A DNA stretch of 64,000 nt, from NCBI RefSeq assembly GCF_014652815.1, contig NZ_BMZN01000001.1, forward strand, positions 976,888 to 1,040,887. Reading direction: 5' to 3'. A model generated the notes under the pieces. It saw nothing but the letters and a program-made list of their open reading frames with translations. It was not told where the DNA came from and did not search any database. How positions within the stretch are numbered: the stretch's first letter is position 1; every line of letters begins with the position of its first letter. Below, one piece after another: positions 1 to 9,512 of the stretch. This DNA comes from Alcaligenes pakistanensis (GTDB lineage Bacteria > Pseudomonadota > Gammaproteobacteria > Burkholderiales > Burkholderiaceae_B). Made by a program: the position numbers and the translations under genes.

Positions 1-594
1 GTGGACTCAGGTATTGAAAAAGTCATCCGCGACCGCCTGACCGACCTGGAAAAACAAGGCGCCACCATCGTTCCCCTGAAAGTGCCCGCACTGCGCCACT
101 CCGAATGGGCCGAACTGGCGGTCAGCCTGACCGAAGCCGCGACCATCCACCACCAGGACCTGATCAAACGCCCCGACGACTTTGGTGGCGACATCCGCTT
201 CCTGTTTGAACTGGGCGAACTGTTCAGCGGTATCGACTACCTGCAAGCCCAGCAAGTTCGCCGTGCCCTGAAGCAGCAATTCACCGCTACCTTCAAAGAC
301 GTAGACGTCATCATCGCCCCCACCCTGCCTTGCCAGGTTCCAAACATCGGCACCGATACTGTCAACATCAACGGCAAAACCCTGGACTTCATCGACGAAG
401 GCATCCGCTTTACCGGCCCAAGCAACCTGACCGGTCTGCCGGCCGTCACGGTGCCCGCCGGTATCTCCGACGGCATGCCCGTAGGCCTGCAAATCATCGG
501 CCCCGCCTTTGAGGAAGCCCGCATCCTGAACGTGGCTTACGCCGTGGAAAACATGAAACCACTGGCAGGACACCAACCCGTTCTGAAACCTTAA
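1..594 (+). CDS. Amidase signature family enzyme, C-terminal part (5' end outside window)
   Basis: This is the last ~197 residues of an amidase-signature (AS) family hydrolase, a family that cleaves carboxamides with a Ser-Ser-Lys triad. The catalytic Ser/Lys region lies upstream of the window, so substrate cannot be judged. What is visible is the typical C-terminal part: a helical region, the segment 'DVIIAPTLPCQVP', and the conserved 'FTGPSNLTGLPAVTVPAG' followed by 'GMPVGLQIIGP'. The frame is open from base 1. The GTG there is probably internal, because full-length members are about 450-500 residues. The gene ends at a TAA at 592-594. It is not the nitrilase-type aliphatic amidase (AmiE) that would normally partner the amiC/amiR genes near 40 kb. 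Confidence 0.85.
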   Translation: MDSGIEKVIRDRLTDLEKQGATIVPLKVPALRHSEWAELAVSLTEAATIHHQDLIKRPDDFGGDIRFLFELGELFSGIDYLQAQQVRRALKQQFTATFKDVDVIIAPTLPCQVPNIGTDTVNINGKTLDFIDEGIRFTGPSNLTGLPAVTVPAGISDGMPVGLQIIGPAFEEARILNVAYAVENMKPLAGHQPVLKP

Positions 595-774
595 GCACTA
601 CCCGGCCTCTCCTGTATTGCATAGGCAGGTGGGGCCGGTTCACTACGTTAAATCACAAGCCAACGGTCTAGATCTAAGCATCTTGACCCATATGCCTATG
701 TCTCATACGGCGAGAGGGTCACCACATGTTCAGAAGATCAGTCCCTTGACCTCGTCCTTACCATTCAAAAGCAT

Positions 775-2115
775 TCATCTTTGTAGGTCCAGACAAGCAA
801 ACACTCTTTCAGTCAAATGCGCCACATTCAAGCGCGTCCTACACCTGAAATCTGCATCAACGGCAAACGCATCCCCAGGCATTAACAGCACCCCCTGTTG
901 CTCCAGCCGCGCGATATAGGCTGACAGATCCGGCAAATCAGGATGCCCCACCCATAAAAACATTCCCCCCTGTGCCTGCACATCAAACACCCAGCCATAC
1001 TGCGCCAATACCTTCTGAGCAATGTGCTGATGCGCCATCAACTGACGCTGAATTGCCTGCGTATGCTTGGCATAGGTTCCATCGGCCAAAATCGTATTCA
1101 CAAAGCGCTCACAGAACCCCGGTACAGCCACACTGGTAAGCAGTTTCAAGCGCAGCAAAGGCTCCAGCAACTGCGGCCCGCAAACCAAATACCCGATCCG
1201 CAAAGAAGCAGACAAGGACTTGGAGAAACTGCCTATATAAACAACATGCCCAAAGTCATCCAAAGCAGCAAAAGTCTGCCGCACGCCAGGAAAGAAATCT
1301 CCGTAAACATCATCCTCAACAATCAGAAAATCATGCTCCACCGCGCGCTTGAGCACAGCAAATGCGACCTTGGCGCTTAAGCCCCCGCCTGTCGGATTAT
1401 GAAAGGTGCTATTGCAGAAAAAGGCCCGTATTTTATGCGTCTGCAAAATCTGATCCAGGGCTGCTACATCCGGCCCGTCCGCCAAGCGCGGCACCCCAAT
1501 CGGCACGCCGCCACATAAACGAATCAGCTGGATCAGATTGCTGCTGCAAGGCTCATCCACAAGCACAGCGTCGCCCTGGCTAATCCAGGTCCGGGAAATC
1601 AAATCCAGCGCCTCGGTAGCGCCCAACGTCGTCAAAATCTGCTGCGGAGAAACCTCGATCGACGTAGTTTGACGCAACAAGATGGACAGCTGCTTACGCA
1701 AGGGCAGGTAGCCTTGAATATCTCCATATTCCACCAGCCCACTACGCCCCGAACGCGCTGTCTTGCGTATTGCTTTGGCTAAAGCATCAGTATCGCGCCA
1801 AGGCAAAGGCAGCCAACCGCAGCCCAACTTACATTGCTCCGGCTTGGCCTGCAGCAATTTGAGCAAGGGGTCCAAAGGCGCTTCCGAAGACAAGATAGGG
1901 AGCTGCTCCTTTAAAGCGCTCCAGCGAGCCACAAAATAGCCACGTCCTTGATGAGCTTCCAACATCCCTTCACCCACCAGACGGGTGTACACGCTGACGA
2001 CCGTGTGGTGGCTTAACCCCTCTTGGCTCATCATCTTGCGCACCGAGGGCAATTGCTGCCCCACTACCCAATCGCCTTTGAGAATGCCTGCCTTCAGATG
2101 CTCATAAAAATCCAT
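775..2115 (-). CDS. MocR-family (GntR HTH + aminotransferase-like) PLP-dependent regulator
   Basis: This is a 446-residue cytoplasmic transcription factor of the MocR/PdxR family. An N-terminal GntR winged helix-turn-helix (about residues 1-70, including 'QQLPSVRKMMSQEGLSHHTVVSVYTRL') is linked to a fold-type I aminotransferase domain (about 100-445). The PLP-binding lysine is present in 'IGSFSKSLS' (K299), so it should bind PLP or an external aldimine as effector. It is divergent from the MFS transporter gene starting at 2261. The 145-bp gap contains an inverted repeat (2133-2158), so the simplest reading is that this regulator controls the transporter and itself. The effector is unknown; amino acids or amines are usual for the family. 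Confidence 0.9.
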   Translation of the reverse strand: MDFYEHLKAGILKGDWVVGQQLPSVRKMMSQEGLSHHTVVSVYTRLVGEGMLEAHQGRGYFVARWSALKEQLPILSSEAPLDPLLKLLQAKPEQCKLGCGWLPLPWRDTDALAKAIRKTARSGRSGLVEYGDIQGYLPLRKQLSILLRQTTSIEVSPQQILTTLGATEALDLISRTWISQGDAVLVDEPCSSNLIQLIRLCGGVPIGVPRLADGPDVAALDQILQTHKIRAFFCNSTFHNPTGGGLSAKVAFAVLKRAVEHDFLIVEDDVYGDFFPGVRQTFAALDDFGHVVYIGSFSKSLSASLRIGYLVCGPQLLEPLLRLKLLTSVAVPGFCERFVNTILADGTYAKHTQAIQRQLMAHQHIAQKVLAQYGWVFDVQAQGGMFLWVGHPDLPDLSAYIARLEQQGVLLMPGDAFAVDADFRCRTRLNVAHLTERVFACLDLQR

Positions 2116-2132
2116 GCCCGCGACCCTCTCTG

Positions 2133-2158
2133 ACTGTTAGAAGAAATTTACTAACAGT
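2133..2158. promoter_or_regulatory. Candidate MocR operator between divergent genes
   Basis: An inverted repeat with 8-bp arms ACTGTTAG (2133-2140) and CTAACAGT (2151-2158) is separated by 10 A/T-rich bases. It lies 18 bp upstream of the MocR regulator start and about 100 bp upstream of the MFS gene. The position and symmetry fit an autoregulatory operator, but no footprint is known to me. Confidence 0.4.
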
Positions 2159-2260
2159 TTTCAGAATAGTACCGCCACTGTTCGAGACGGCAGCTTTTTA
2201 TAGAGACAAAATCACAAACTTCCAAGATGAGCCCTCCCACACCTCTCCAACTCTCGCGCC

Positions 2261-3469
2261 ATGACAGCCATTCGACTTCCCTTCAGAACTTACCTCTATT
2301 TTCTGGCCCAATCCATCAACCTGACAACGGCCGTCATGTCCGTCACCATGGCGGCAATAGTAGGCAGCAGCCTGGCCCCAGAGCCCTGGCAGTCGACCGT
2401 GCCCTACGGTTTTCAGTTCTTGTTTGTGATGCTCTTCACCTTGCCCGCCTCCAGAGTCATGGCAGCCATAGGCCGGAAAAAGTCTTTTCTGCTGGCCACC
2501 CTGCCCCTGGCTGCCTCCGGCGTGGTCGGCTACGGTGCAATCGAGATGAAGCAGTTCTCCTTGCTGGTGGCCTCACATGCCTTGTTAGGGATGTATATCG
2601 CCTTTGCCAACTTCAACCGTTTTGCGGCAAGCGACGGCTTGAGCGCTACGTTAAAGCCACGTGCCATTTCTCTGGTCGTTGCAGGAGGCGTAATTGCAGC
2701 CTTGCTCGGCCCCTTGCTGATTCGCAACCTGAAAACCAGCAGCTTTGCACAGGATTTTGCTGCCTGCTATGCAGCCTTCACGGTGCTGGCTATCGTCACG
2801 CTGATACTGAATCTGTTCATCAAGGATGTGAAACCGTCCGGTAGCCCAAGCGTTAAACGGTCCAGCCGCGGACAAGTCTTGAAACTAGTGCTACACGACA
2901 AAACGTTGGTGATCGTGATCGGTATTGCTGCAATTGGCTATGGCATCATGAATCTGCTGATGATCCAGGCGTCCATGCACCTGTCTCACCTCCATGTTCA
3001 CTTTTCCGACATCAGCACTGCCATTCAATGGCACGTGCTGGCCATGTTCGCACCCTCATTTTTCACCGGCATACTGATCCAGAAGTTTGGCCTGAAAGCC
3101 GTTGCCATCAGCGGCATTCTGCTGCTCTTGCTAAGCTGCGGCATTAATATCGTCGCCCAGGGCTACACCGCCTTGAGCATCTCTTTATTGATTCTGGGCC
3201 TAGGCTGGAACTTCACCTATATAGGCGGCAGCGCCTTGTTGACCAGTAAACTGGAAGGCAAATCTTGCTTTCTGGAAGTGCAGGGTTTGAATGATCTGGC
3301 CGTGTCCGTTCTTGCCACACTGGGTGCTTTCGCTCCGGCCTTCCTCCTCAGTCTCATGGGCTGGAGCGGCACCAATATTTTGTCCGGCCTGATCTGCCTG
3401 CTGCTCTTGGGCTCGTCGCTGGTCTTTCTCAAATCGCCGCAACTCCCTCCTCAGGAACAGCAATCATAA
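2261..3469 (+). CDS. MFS transporter
   Basis: This is a 402-residue integral membrane protein with about 12 hydrophobic segments throughout, the pattern of a major facilitator superfamily carrier. The short motif 'VMAAIGRKKSF' after the second hydrophobic stretch matches the MFS loop 2-3 signature (G-x-x-x-D/G-R-x-G/R-R/K). A long central loop at about residues 190-210 ('DVKPSGSPSVKRSSRG') separates the two six-helix halves. It is divergent from a MocR regulator and probably controlled by it. The substrate cannot be told from sequence; efflux of a small metabolite is plausible. The ATG at 2261 lacks a strong Shine-Dalgarno, so the start is slightly uncertain. Confidence 0.85.
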   Translation: MTAIRLPFRTYLYFLAQSINLTTAVMSVTMAAIVGSSLAPEPWQSTVPYGFQFLFVMLFTLPASRVMAAIGRKKSFLLATLPLAASGVVGYGAIEMKQFSLLVASHALLGMYIAFANFNRFAASDGLSATLKPRAISLVVAGGVIAALLGPLLIRNLKTSSFAQDFAACYAAFTVLAIVTLILNLFIKDVKPSGSPSVKRSSRGQVLKLVLHDKTLVIVIGIAAIGYGIMNLLMIQASMHLSHLHVHFSDISTAIQWHVLAMFAPSFFTGILIQKFGLKAVAISGILLLLLSCGINIVAQGYTALSISLLILGLGWNFTYIGGSALLTSKLEGKSCFLEVQGLNDLAVSVLATLGAFAPAFLLSLMGWSGTNILSGLICLLLLGSSLVFLKSPQLPPQEQQS

Positions 3470-3501
3470 ACAGACGAGTCTGGCAAAAGACAGACCAAGG
3501 C

Positions 3502-4254
3502 TTAACGAGCCGTATAGCCCCCATCGGCTAGTAGGCAAGCGCCAGTCATGAAGCTCGCGCCATCAGACAGCAGGAAAGCAATCACGTGTGCGATCTCGTC
3601 GGCATGGCCCAAACGACCAATTGGATGCTGAGCCACCAGAGCAGCACGCGCTTCATCATCAAAGCCAGACAAGATCGGCGTATCTACATAGCCGGGATGA
3701 ATAGTATTGATGCGGATACCTTTGGAGGAATACTCCAGTGCGGCAGAACGGCTCAAACCAACCACGCCATGTTTGGCGGCGTTGTAGCCGGGTAAGGTGG
3801 GGTTCGAGACGACGCCCATAATGGACGACATATTGACGATAGCGCCGCCACCCGCAGCCTGAATGGCAGGGATTTCATAGCGCATACCGTAAGCTACACC
3901 ATTCAGATTAATGTCGATGACACGGCGCCAAGCGTCCAGATCCATTTCACCTGCAGGACCTGAGTCGCCACCGGCGCCAGCGTTGTTGACGGCAAAGTGC
4001 AAAGCACCAAAATGCTCGATGGCGCATTGAACCGCGGCTTCAAGCTGTTCGTGCTGAGTTACGTCCGCTACATTGGCAACGGCCTGACCACCCGCTTGCG
4101 TGATTTCAGCCACTACCGCGTGGACGGCATCCGCCTGCACATCGGAAACCACCACAGACAATCCGTTAGCAGCCAGCAGGCGGGCCGTCGCTGCACCAAT
4201 TCCAGAAGCGGCCCCTGTCACCAAAACAGATTGGCCGGAAAATGAATACTTCAT
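3502..4254 (-). CDS. SDR family NAD(P)-dependent oxidoreductase
   Basis: This is a 250-residue classical short-chain dehydrogenase/reductase. It shows the cofactor motif TGAASGIG (residues 13-20), 'NNAG' (90-93), the catalytic serine in 'NMSS' (143/144) and Y157-x3-K161 in 'YNAAK'. An acidic residue after beta-2 ('VVVSDVQ', D38) suggests NAD(H) preference. It is the last gene of the minus-strand PHA run, 37 bp after the DUF3141 gene, so it may act on a hydroxyacyl or ketone metabolite of PHA turnover. That role is inferred from position only; the sequence is not diagnostic for 3-hydroxybutyrate dehydrogenase. Confidence 0.88.
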   Translation of the reverse strand: MKYSFSGQSVLVTGAASGIGAATARLLAANGLSVVVSDVQADAVHAVVAEITQAGGQAVANVADVTQHEQLEAAVQCAIEHFGALHFAVNNAGAGGDSGPAGEMDLDAWRRVIDINLNGVAYGMRYEIPAIQAAGGGAIVNMSSIMGVVSNPTLPGYNAAKHGVVGLSRSAALEYSSKGIRINTIHPGYVDTPILSGFDDEARAALVAQHPIGRLGHADEIAHVIAFLLSDGASFMTGACLLADGGYTAR

Positions 4255-4291
4255 GGTCGAAACTCCTTCAAAAATTCACTCGCGCTCAATC

Positions 4292-6985
4292 TCAGGATTT
4301 GCGCTGACGATTCCTAGCTGCCGCACCGCCGGTGCTGGCTGACTTGCTGACGGCCCCCGAGCCCTTTGCGGCGCCCTGCTTGGGGCCTGCTGCGGTGTTC
4401 GCCGTGGCAGACTGGGATGCCGATGTTTTAGCTGGCGATTTGGCGCTAACAGATGAAACACCAGAAGCGGGAGCCGCTTTTTCAGCCGCTGCTTTAGCAG
4501 GAGCCGCAGGAACCTTGTTTGGCGCAGCGGTCTTGGCTTCTGCTTTTTCTACAGGCTTAGCCGTTGTCTCACGGACTTTAGCGGGAACGTCCGCTGCGGT
4601 TTGGGCCAAGGGCTTTGCTGCCGACTTCACAACCGGTTTCACTGGCTCTGCCACGGCCGGTTTTGCAGCGGCTTTAGCGGCTGGCTGCGTTTTGCCTGCC
4701 GATGGAGCCGTCTTTGATTTGGCTGCCGTCTTGGTGGCCGTATTAACTACCGGCTTAGTATCCGCATTAGCCGACTGGCCAGCCTGCTCTTGCTGTTTGG
4801 CCGCAGCCTCAAACAAGCCCAGCACTTCTTCAGAGGCCTTGACGACCGCCTCCGGTGGCGCGTCCTGCTCATCAACTGCCGTAATCAGCTTCTTGATCAA
4901 AGACGCCACCAAACGTATTTCTTCAGGGGTATGCCCACTTAACAAGTGCGGAATCGCTTCGATCGCCTTATGACCGTGATGGGCCAGAACCAGCGCTTGC
5001 TCCCGGATAGCCGCACGCATTTTTTCAATATCCACCTTGCCGGTGTCGTACTGCTCGCGCAAGCGCATGGCGGCATGGTGATAGCGCTCGTCCACACTGT
5101 CACGCTGCTTGACGATATGGAACAAACCTCGCAGTGCAGCTTCCAGCAATCCTCCTTCGTTCAGCAAGCCGTCCAGCCTATGCATTTGCTGGCGTACAAA
5201 AGCCAGATGCTCGGGCGAGCTGCCTGGGTGTGGACGTGCTGGTGTGGATTCGCCGGGTGCATGGCCTGCCAGGGCCATCATCAAAGGCGAGCCATAAACC
5301 GTGTCGAACCAGATCTGGTAAATGCTGTCGCGGCGGTCACGGTAATTGTTCAACACCCGTTCCATCGCATCGGAAAAATTCTCCTGCGCTTCCAGGAGAG
5401 GATTGTCCTGCTCCACGGCTTGACGTTGTTCGCCAATACGCTCGGCCCATTCATGAATCGTGGCGGCCAAAGGATTGGCACTGGTCCAGGATTCATAAGA
5501 CAGCCGCATGGGATTCACCGCCTCCAAGAGCGCAGCGGTATACGGCGTGGAAAAGGCTTTAACCCAAGGCTGCACGGTGCTCTTGTAAAAGGCCAGATTG
5601 ATTTCCGATAGGCGCGCTGCTGCGGCAAAGCGGCGGTCTGATTCGGGATCAGGCTGCACAATCTCGGCAATTTCAGCCAAATTACTTTGGCGCACCGACA
5701 TCAAGTAGGGGTCATTCAACAAGGTATCGTCATCGGGCGTTTCCTCAACGGTTGCCCGGTAAATGCCTGCGGGCAACAGATCAATCTGATCAATGGTGCT
5801 GGCGAATTTACGGTGTTCTTTGCTACCCACACTGCCCGACACAAAAATACCCAAATGCCCAATCCGATCATGGGTGGTGTAGACAATGGTCTGGTCGTGA
5901 CTGCGCACGTCATCGTCGTCCAGGTAGAGGTCAGTAATCCAACCTAAAGCCTGAGCAGGCGGCGTGATATTGTCACCAAAGGAGCTGAACACCACGATGG
6001 GTGAGCGGATATTGCGCAGATCGATACGGATGCCGTCCGAGGTCATTAATTGCGCCGTAGACAGCTTGTTGCCAATAAACAAGTTATCCACGATGTACTG
6101 CATTTCCACATCGTTCAGAAACACATAGCCGCCCCAGTACTTCTCAAAGCCAATATAGCGTTCGGCCTCGGTGTCCGCCTTGGCGTACACGTTGTACTGC
6201 TTGGACCACAAGGTATTAGCGGGGTCCAGATTCTCAAAATTCTTGACCAGCCAGGCGCCATCAAAACGGCCATTGCCCAGATCGCTCGTCATCGCCGTTA
6301 GCCAGCTACCGCCCAGCAAACCACCGGCATAGCGCATGGGATTTCGCCCAGCCCAATAGGACACAGGAGCCCCCGCCAGAATCAGCGGGCCAAACAACTC
6401 GGGCCATACCGCCGCTGCCATCATGACCTGCCAGCCTGCTTGGCAATTGCCAATGACAACCGGCTTGCCCTGGCTTTCAGGATGCAGTTCGGCCGCTTTG
6501 CTGACAAAAGCCGCGTGGGCACGCATCACATCCTCCACCGTCTGGCCGGGGACGGGGTCGGGTAAAAAGCCCACAAAGTAGCAAGGATGCCCCGCTTGTA
6601 GCGCAGCACCAATTTCACTGTCAGACTTAAAGCCCCCAATCCCCGGGCCATGACCGGCACGGGGATCGACCACCAGAAAGGGGCGCTTGCTGGGATCGGT
6701 GGGCTGATCTTCCGGTGCCTGAATACGCACCATCAGATAGTTAACCGGTCGGGGAAGAGTCAGACCCGACATGACCAGTTCAGCCGGGAAGTTGAGCACA
6801 TTCGGCACCTCCACCTTGCGCTGGGCCTGGTACTGATCCCCAACCTGACGCTCGATATCGGCATACAGAATGGCACGCTGCCAGGCGTCCACAAAGTACG
6901 AGGAGACGGTCTGACCCAGGTTCCAGGGATTCGTCGTCCATGGGGACCAAGCCGTGCTGTCGTCACGAGACTTATCTGTCATCAT
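4292..6985 (-). CDS. DUF3141 PHA-synthase-like alpha/beta hydrolase with Ala/Lys/Pro-rich tail
   Basis: This 897-residue protein resembles the DUF3141 family annotated as poly(3-hydroxyalkanoate) synthetase-like. The first ~600 residues carry an alpha/beta-hydrolase-like core, including a PhaC-like nucleophile elbow 'GNCQAGW' with cysteine at C181 (PHA synthases use G-x-C-x-G) and 'VDPRAGHGPGIGGFK'. From about residue 720 to the end it becomes a low-complexity Ala/Lys/Pro/Ser/Thr-rich tail, basic and phasin- or histone-like, ending 'RNRQRKS'. It starts 26 bp after phaA and belongs to the pha run. The tail could bind granules or nucleic acid. True polymerase activity is untested; the classical phaC is present separately at 16.1-17.8 kb. 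Confidence 0.8.
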   Translation of the reverse strand: MMTDKSRDDSTAWSPWTTNPWNLGQTVSSYFVDAWQRAILYADIERQVGDQYQAQRKVEVPNVLNFPAELVMSGLTLPRPVNYLMVRIQAPEDQPTDPSKRPFLVVDPRAGHGPGIGGFKSDSEIGAALQAGHPCYFVGFLPDPVPGQTVEDVMRAHAAFVSKAAELHPESQGKPVVIGNCQAGWQVMMAAAVWPELFGPLILAGAPVSYWAGRNPMRYAGGLLGGSWLTAMTSDLGNGRFDGAWLVKNFENLDPANTLWSKQYNVYAKADTEAERYIGFEKYWGGYVFLNDVEMQYIVDNLFIGNKLSTAQLMTSDGIRIDLRNIRSPIVVFSSFGDNITPPAQALGWITDLYLDDDDVRSHDQTIVYTTHDRIGHLGIFVSGSVGSKEHRKFASTIDQIDLLPAGIYRATVEETPDDDTLLNDPYLMSVRQSNLAEIAEIVQPDPESDRRFAAAARLSEINLAFYKSTVQPWVKAFSTPYTAALLEAVNPMRLSYESWTSANPLAATIHEWAERIGEQRQAVEQDNPLLEAQENFSDAMERVLNNYRDRRDSIYQIWFDTVYGSPLMMALAGHAPGESTPARPHPGSSPEHLAFVRQQMHRLDGLLNEGGLLEAALRGLFHIVKQRDSVDERYHHAAMRLREQYDTGKVDIEKMRAAIREQALVLAHHGHKAIEAIPHLLSGHTPEEIRLVASLIKKLITAVDEQDAPPEAVVKASEEVLGLFEAAAKQQEQAGQSANADTKPVVNTATKTAAKSKTAPSAGKTQPAAKAAAKPAVAEPVKPVVKSAAKPLAQTAADVPAKVRETTAKPVEKAEAKTAAPNKVPAAPAKAAAEKAAPASGVSSVSAKSPAKTSASQSATANTAAGPKQGAAKGSGAVSKSASTGGAAARNRQRKS

Positions 6986-7010
6986 CTTCTCCCTTCAATC
7001 TGCTAATTGC

Positions 7011-8195
7011 TTAAGCGGCCTCAATGGCAATGGCCACGCCTTGACCGCCCCCGATGCACAAGGTTGCCAAGCCTTTTTTCCCACCACGGCGACGCAGCTC
7101 ATGAACCAACGTCACCAGCACGCGCGCACCGGATGCACCAATGGGGTGGCCTAAAGCAATCGCACCACCATTCACATTGACCTTGCTCATGTCCCACTGC
7201 AAATCGTGAGCCACAGCCAGCGACTGCGCTGCAAAGGCTTCGTTGGCTTCAATCAGATCCAACTGGTCAATGTCCCAACCCACTTTCTTCAAGACCTTGC
7301 GGCTGGCCGACACAGGACCAATACCCATGATGGCGGGGTCTACGCCCGTGCTGGCCCAACCACGAATCCATGCCAATACAGGCAGGCCCAACTCCTTGAC
7401 CTTGTCGGCACTGGCCAGCAAGAGCACGGCTGCGCCGTCATTGATGGTGGACGCATTACCCGCCGTTACCGTGCCGTCTTTTTTGAAGGCGGGACGCAGC
7501 TTGCCTAAAGACTCCAAACTTGTTTGCGCACGCGGCTGTTCATCATTTTCAACGCGAACGGGATCGCCCTTACGCTGAGGAACGTCGATAGCAGTGATCT
7601 CATCCTTGAATCGTCCGGCTTCCATTGCCGCCACCGCCCTGCGTTGGGACTCCACCGCAAACGCGTCTTGCTGTTCACGGCTGATGCCATAGCGCTCCGC
7701 CAGATTTTCTGCGGTGATACCCATATGGTAGTTATGAAAGGCGTCCGTCAAACCATCGCGCAGCAAGGTGTCGTCCATGGTGGCGTGGCCCAGACCCAAA
7801 CCGGTACGCGCTTTATGCACCACAAACGGTGCCAGACTCATGCTTTCCTGACCACCGGCCAGCACCAGATCCGCATCACCCAAGGCAATCGCCTGAGCAC
7901 CCAGATGTACCGCCTTCAAACCTGAACCGCACAGCTTGTTCAAAGACATGGCAGGAACTTCATAAGGCAGACCGGCATTGACCGCCGCCTGACGAGCCGG
8001 ATTCTGCCCGGCTCCTGCTGTCAGGATCTGGCCCAAAATAACCTCATCAATCTGCTCGGCGGCAACACCTGTGCCCTGGAGCACGGCGCGAATCAGTTGT
8101 GCGCTCAAGTCGTGGGCGGGCACCGTGGACAGCCCCCCTTGAAAGCGTCCGATGGGGGTACGAGTCGCAGCAACAATAGCGATATCTTTGTGCAT
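7011..8195 (-). CDS. phaA: Acetyl-CoA C-acetyltransferase (beta-ketothiolase)
   Basis: This enzyme condenses two acetyl-CoA to acetoacetyl-CoA, the first step of poly-3-hydroxybutyrate synthesis. The 394-residue length matches biosynthetic thiolases. The nucleophilic cysteine is C89 in '[11 protein letters not shown]', and the His and second Cys motifs appear as '[15 protein letters not shown]' and '[13 protein letters not shown]'. The start is placed at 8195 because an AAGGA Shine-Dalgarno lies 6 bases upstream; the frame is open further upstream, but that extension is not thiolase-like. It sits between phaB and the DUF3141 gene on the same strand. Confidence 0.95.
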   Translation of the reverse strand: MHKDIAIVAATRTPIGRFQGGLSTVPAHDLSAQLIRAVLQGTGVAAEQIDEVILGQILTAGAGQNPARQAAVNAGLPYEVPAMSLNKLCGSGLKAVHLGAQAIALGDADLVLAGGQESMSLAPFVVHKARTGLGLGHATMDDTLLRDGLTDAFHNYHMGITAENLAERYGISREQQDAFAVESQRRAVAAMEAGRFKDEITAIDVPQRKGDPVRVENDEQPRAQTSLESLGKLRPAFKKDGTVTAGNASTINDGAAVLLLASADKVKELGLPVLAWIRGWASTGVDPAIMGIGPVSASRKVLKKVGWDIDQLDLIEANEAFAAQSLAVAHDLQWDMSKVNVNGGAIALGHPIGASGARVLVTLVHELRRRGGKKGLATLCIGGGQGVAIAIEAA

Positions 8196-8265
8196 ATCCA
8201 TTCCTTTCATTAGTCGCAGGCCCGACAAGCGGGCCGATACAGGTGGCAGCCGATCAGAATCAGGC

Positions 8266-9012
8266 CTAGTACATATGCTGGCCGCCATTCATGGCGACAT
8301 TACTACCTGTCATAAACCCAGCGCTTTCGCTGGCAATAAACGTGACCAGGGCGGCTATTTCCTCGGGCTGGCCCAAACGGCCCACCGGGATGCCCGCGAT
8401 AATGCTGTTACGCACCTCTTCAGGCACCGCCATGACCATCTGTGTGGCCAGATAACCGGGAGATACCGTGTTTACCGTCACCCCCTTGCGCGCTACTTCC
8501 TGGGCTAAAGCCTTGGTAAAACCATGCATCCCGGCCTTGGCAGCCGAGTAGTTGGTTTGCCCAAACTGCCCCTTGCTGCCGTTAATGGACGAGATATTGA
8601 TTACTCGGCCCCAGCTACGCTCCAACATGCCGTCAATAAAGGGCTTGGTCACGTTAAACACCGAGTCCAGATTGACGCGCAGGACATCATCCCACTTGTC
8701 TTTGCTGAGCTTGCGGAAAGTGCCATCACGCGTAATACCGGCGTTATTGATCAGGATATCGACTTGCAGGCCGTCCTTCTCAATGGCCTGCGCCATGTGC
8801 TGGCACGACTCAAAGTCGGCAACATCTACGTGATAGGCCTGAAACACATAGCCTGCATCGGCTTGCTCTTTAAGCCAGACCTGGGCATCCGCCTCGCTAC
8901 GCGAATGCGTCACCAAAACGTGATGTCCTGCATCCTGCAAAGCGCGGGCGATCTCTTGACCCAGACCGCCCATACCACCTGTCACCAACGCCGTGCGTTT
9001 AACCGTAGACAT
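8266..9012 (-). CDS. phaB: Acetoacetyl-CoA reductase
   Basis: This is a 248-residue SDR enzyme that should reduce acetoacetyl-CoA to (R)-3-hydroxybutyryl-CoA with NADPH. It has TGGMGGLG (residues 11-18), 'NNAGITRDGTFRKL' (89-102), catalytic S141/S142, Y155 and K159 in 'YSAAKAG', and the C-terminal 'GFMTGSNVAMNGGQHMY', which is characteristic of PhaB. It lies 5 bp after phaP and 70 bp before phaA, so the order phaP-phaB-phaA is contiguous. Confidence 0.95.
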   Translation of the reverse strand: MSTVKRTALVTGGMGGLGQEIARALQDAGHHVLVTHSRSEADAQVWLKEQADAGYVFQAYHVDVADFESCQHMAQAIEKDGLQVDILINNAGITRDGTFRKLSKDKWDDVLRVNLDSVFNVTKPFIDGMLERSWGRVINISSINGSKGQFGQTNYSAAKAGMHGFTKALAQEVARKGVTVNTVSPGYLATQMVMAVPEEVRNSIIAGIPVGRLGQPEEIAALVTFIASESAGFMTGSNVAMNGGQHMY

Positions 9013-9017
9013 ACCGC

Positions 9018-9464
9018 TTATGCTCCCTTTTTAGTGTCAGAGGCGCCGGCAGCATTTGCCCACGGTGCGCCCCACTGCTTGAAAATATCCATAACCGGCA
9101 CGGCGGCGCTGGTGTTGCTTGCAACGCCAATAACCGACTTTTGCCAGGCTTCAAGCGCTGCCTGCAAACCCGTCGTGAACTCGGTCTGGTTCTGAATTGC
9201 CAACTGATTGATGGTCTGGCTATCGTTGACCCCATGCTGGAACAAACGCCAGAAGGTGTCGGCCGGCAAAGTGGCCAAGGACTGCCAATTACCGGTTTGC
9301 AGCAAACCTTCAATTTCAGCTGTGGTTTGCTCCATGCTTCTCATATTGCTTTTCTGTACAGACTCCAGCCAGCGATGACCACCTTCCTGCAGCAGGCGAG
9401 TGATACGCAGTTGCAATTCAACATTGGCCTTGTACAGATCCAGGGGAAGTGTTTCCATGCTCAT
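9018..9464 (-). CDS. phaP: Phasin family protein
   Basis: This is a 148-residue amphipathic helical protein of the phasin family, which coats PHA granules. It begins 'MSMETLPLDLYKANVELQLRITRLLQEGG', a phasin N-terminal pattern, is rich in Ala/Gln/Leu, and has no membrane segment or catalytic motif. A strong AAGGAG Shine-Dalgarno precedes the ATG at 9464. The gene is followed 5 bp later by phaB. Identification rests on composition, size and position more than on one invariant motif. Confidence 0.88.
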   Translation of the reverse strand: MSMETLPLDLYKANVELQLRITRLLQEGGHRWLESVQKSNMRSMEQTTAEIEGLLQTGNWQSLATLPADTFWRLFQHGVNDSQTINQLAIQNQTEFTTGLQAALEAWQKSVIGVASNTSAAVPVMDIFKQWGAPWANAAGASDTKKGA

Positions 9465-9512
9465 CGAAATCTCCTTAAGGGGAAAATACGTCCCACAACG
9501 GGACTCGGTCCA

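Noticed and set aside
1-594. Aliphatic amidase partner of amiC/amiR
   Set aside because: The visible part belongs to the amidase-signature family, not the nitrilase-superfamily AmiE, and it is 39 kb from amiR.
600-640. Terminator after the amidase gene
   Set aside because: A CCGGCC/GGGCCGG pairing exists but is interrupted and lacks a T run, so it is not listed as a terminator.
4332-4973. 213-codon plus-strand open frame opposite the DUF3141 tail
   Set aside because: It is the antisense reading of a low-complexity Ala/Lys/Pro coding tail; no start signal or family resemblance.
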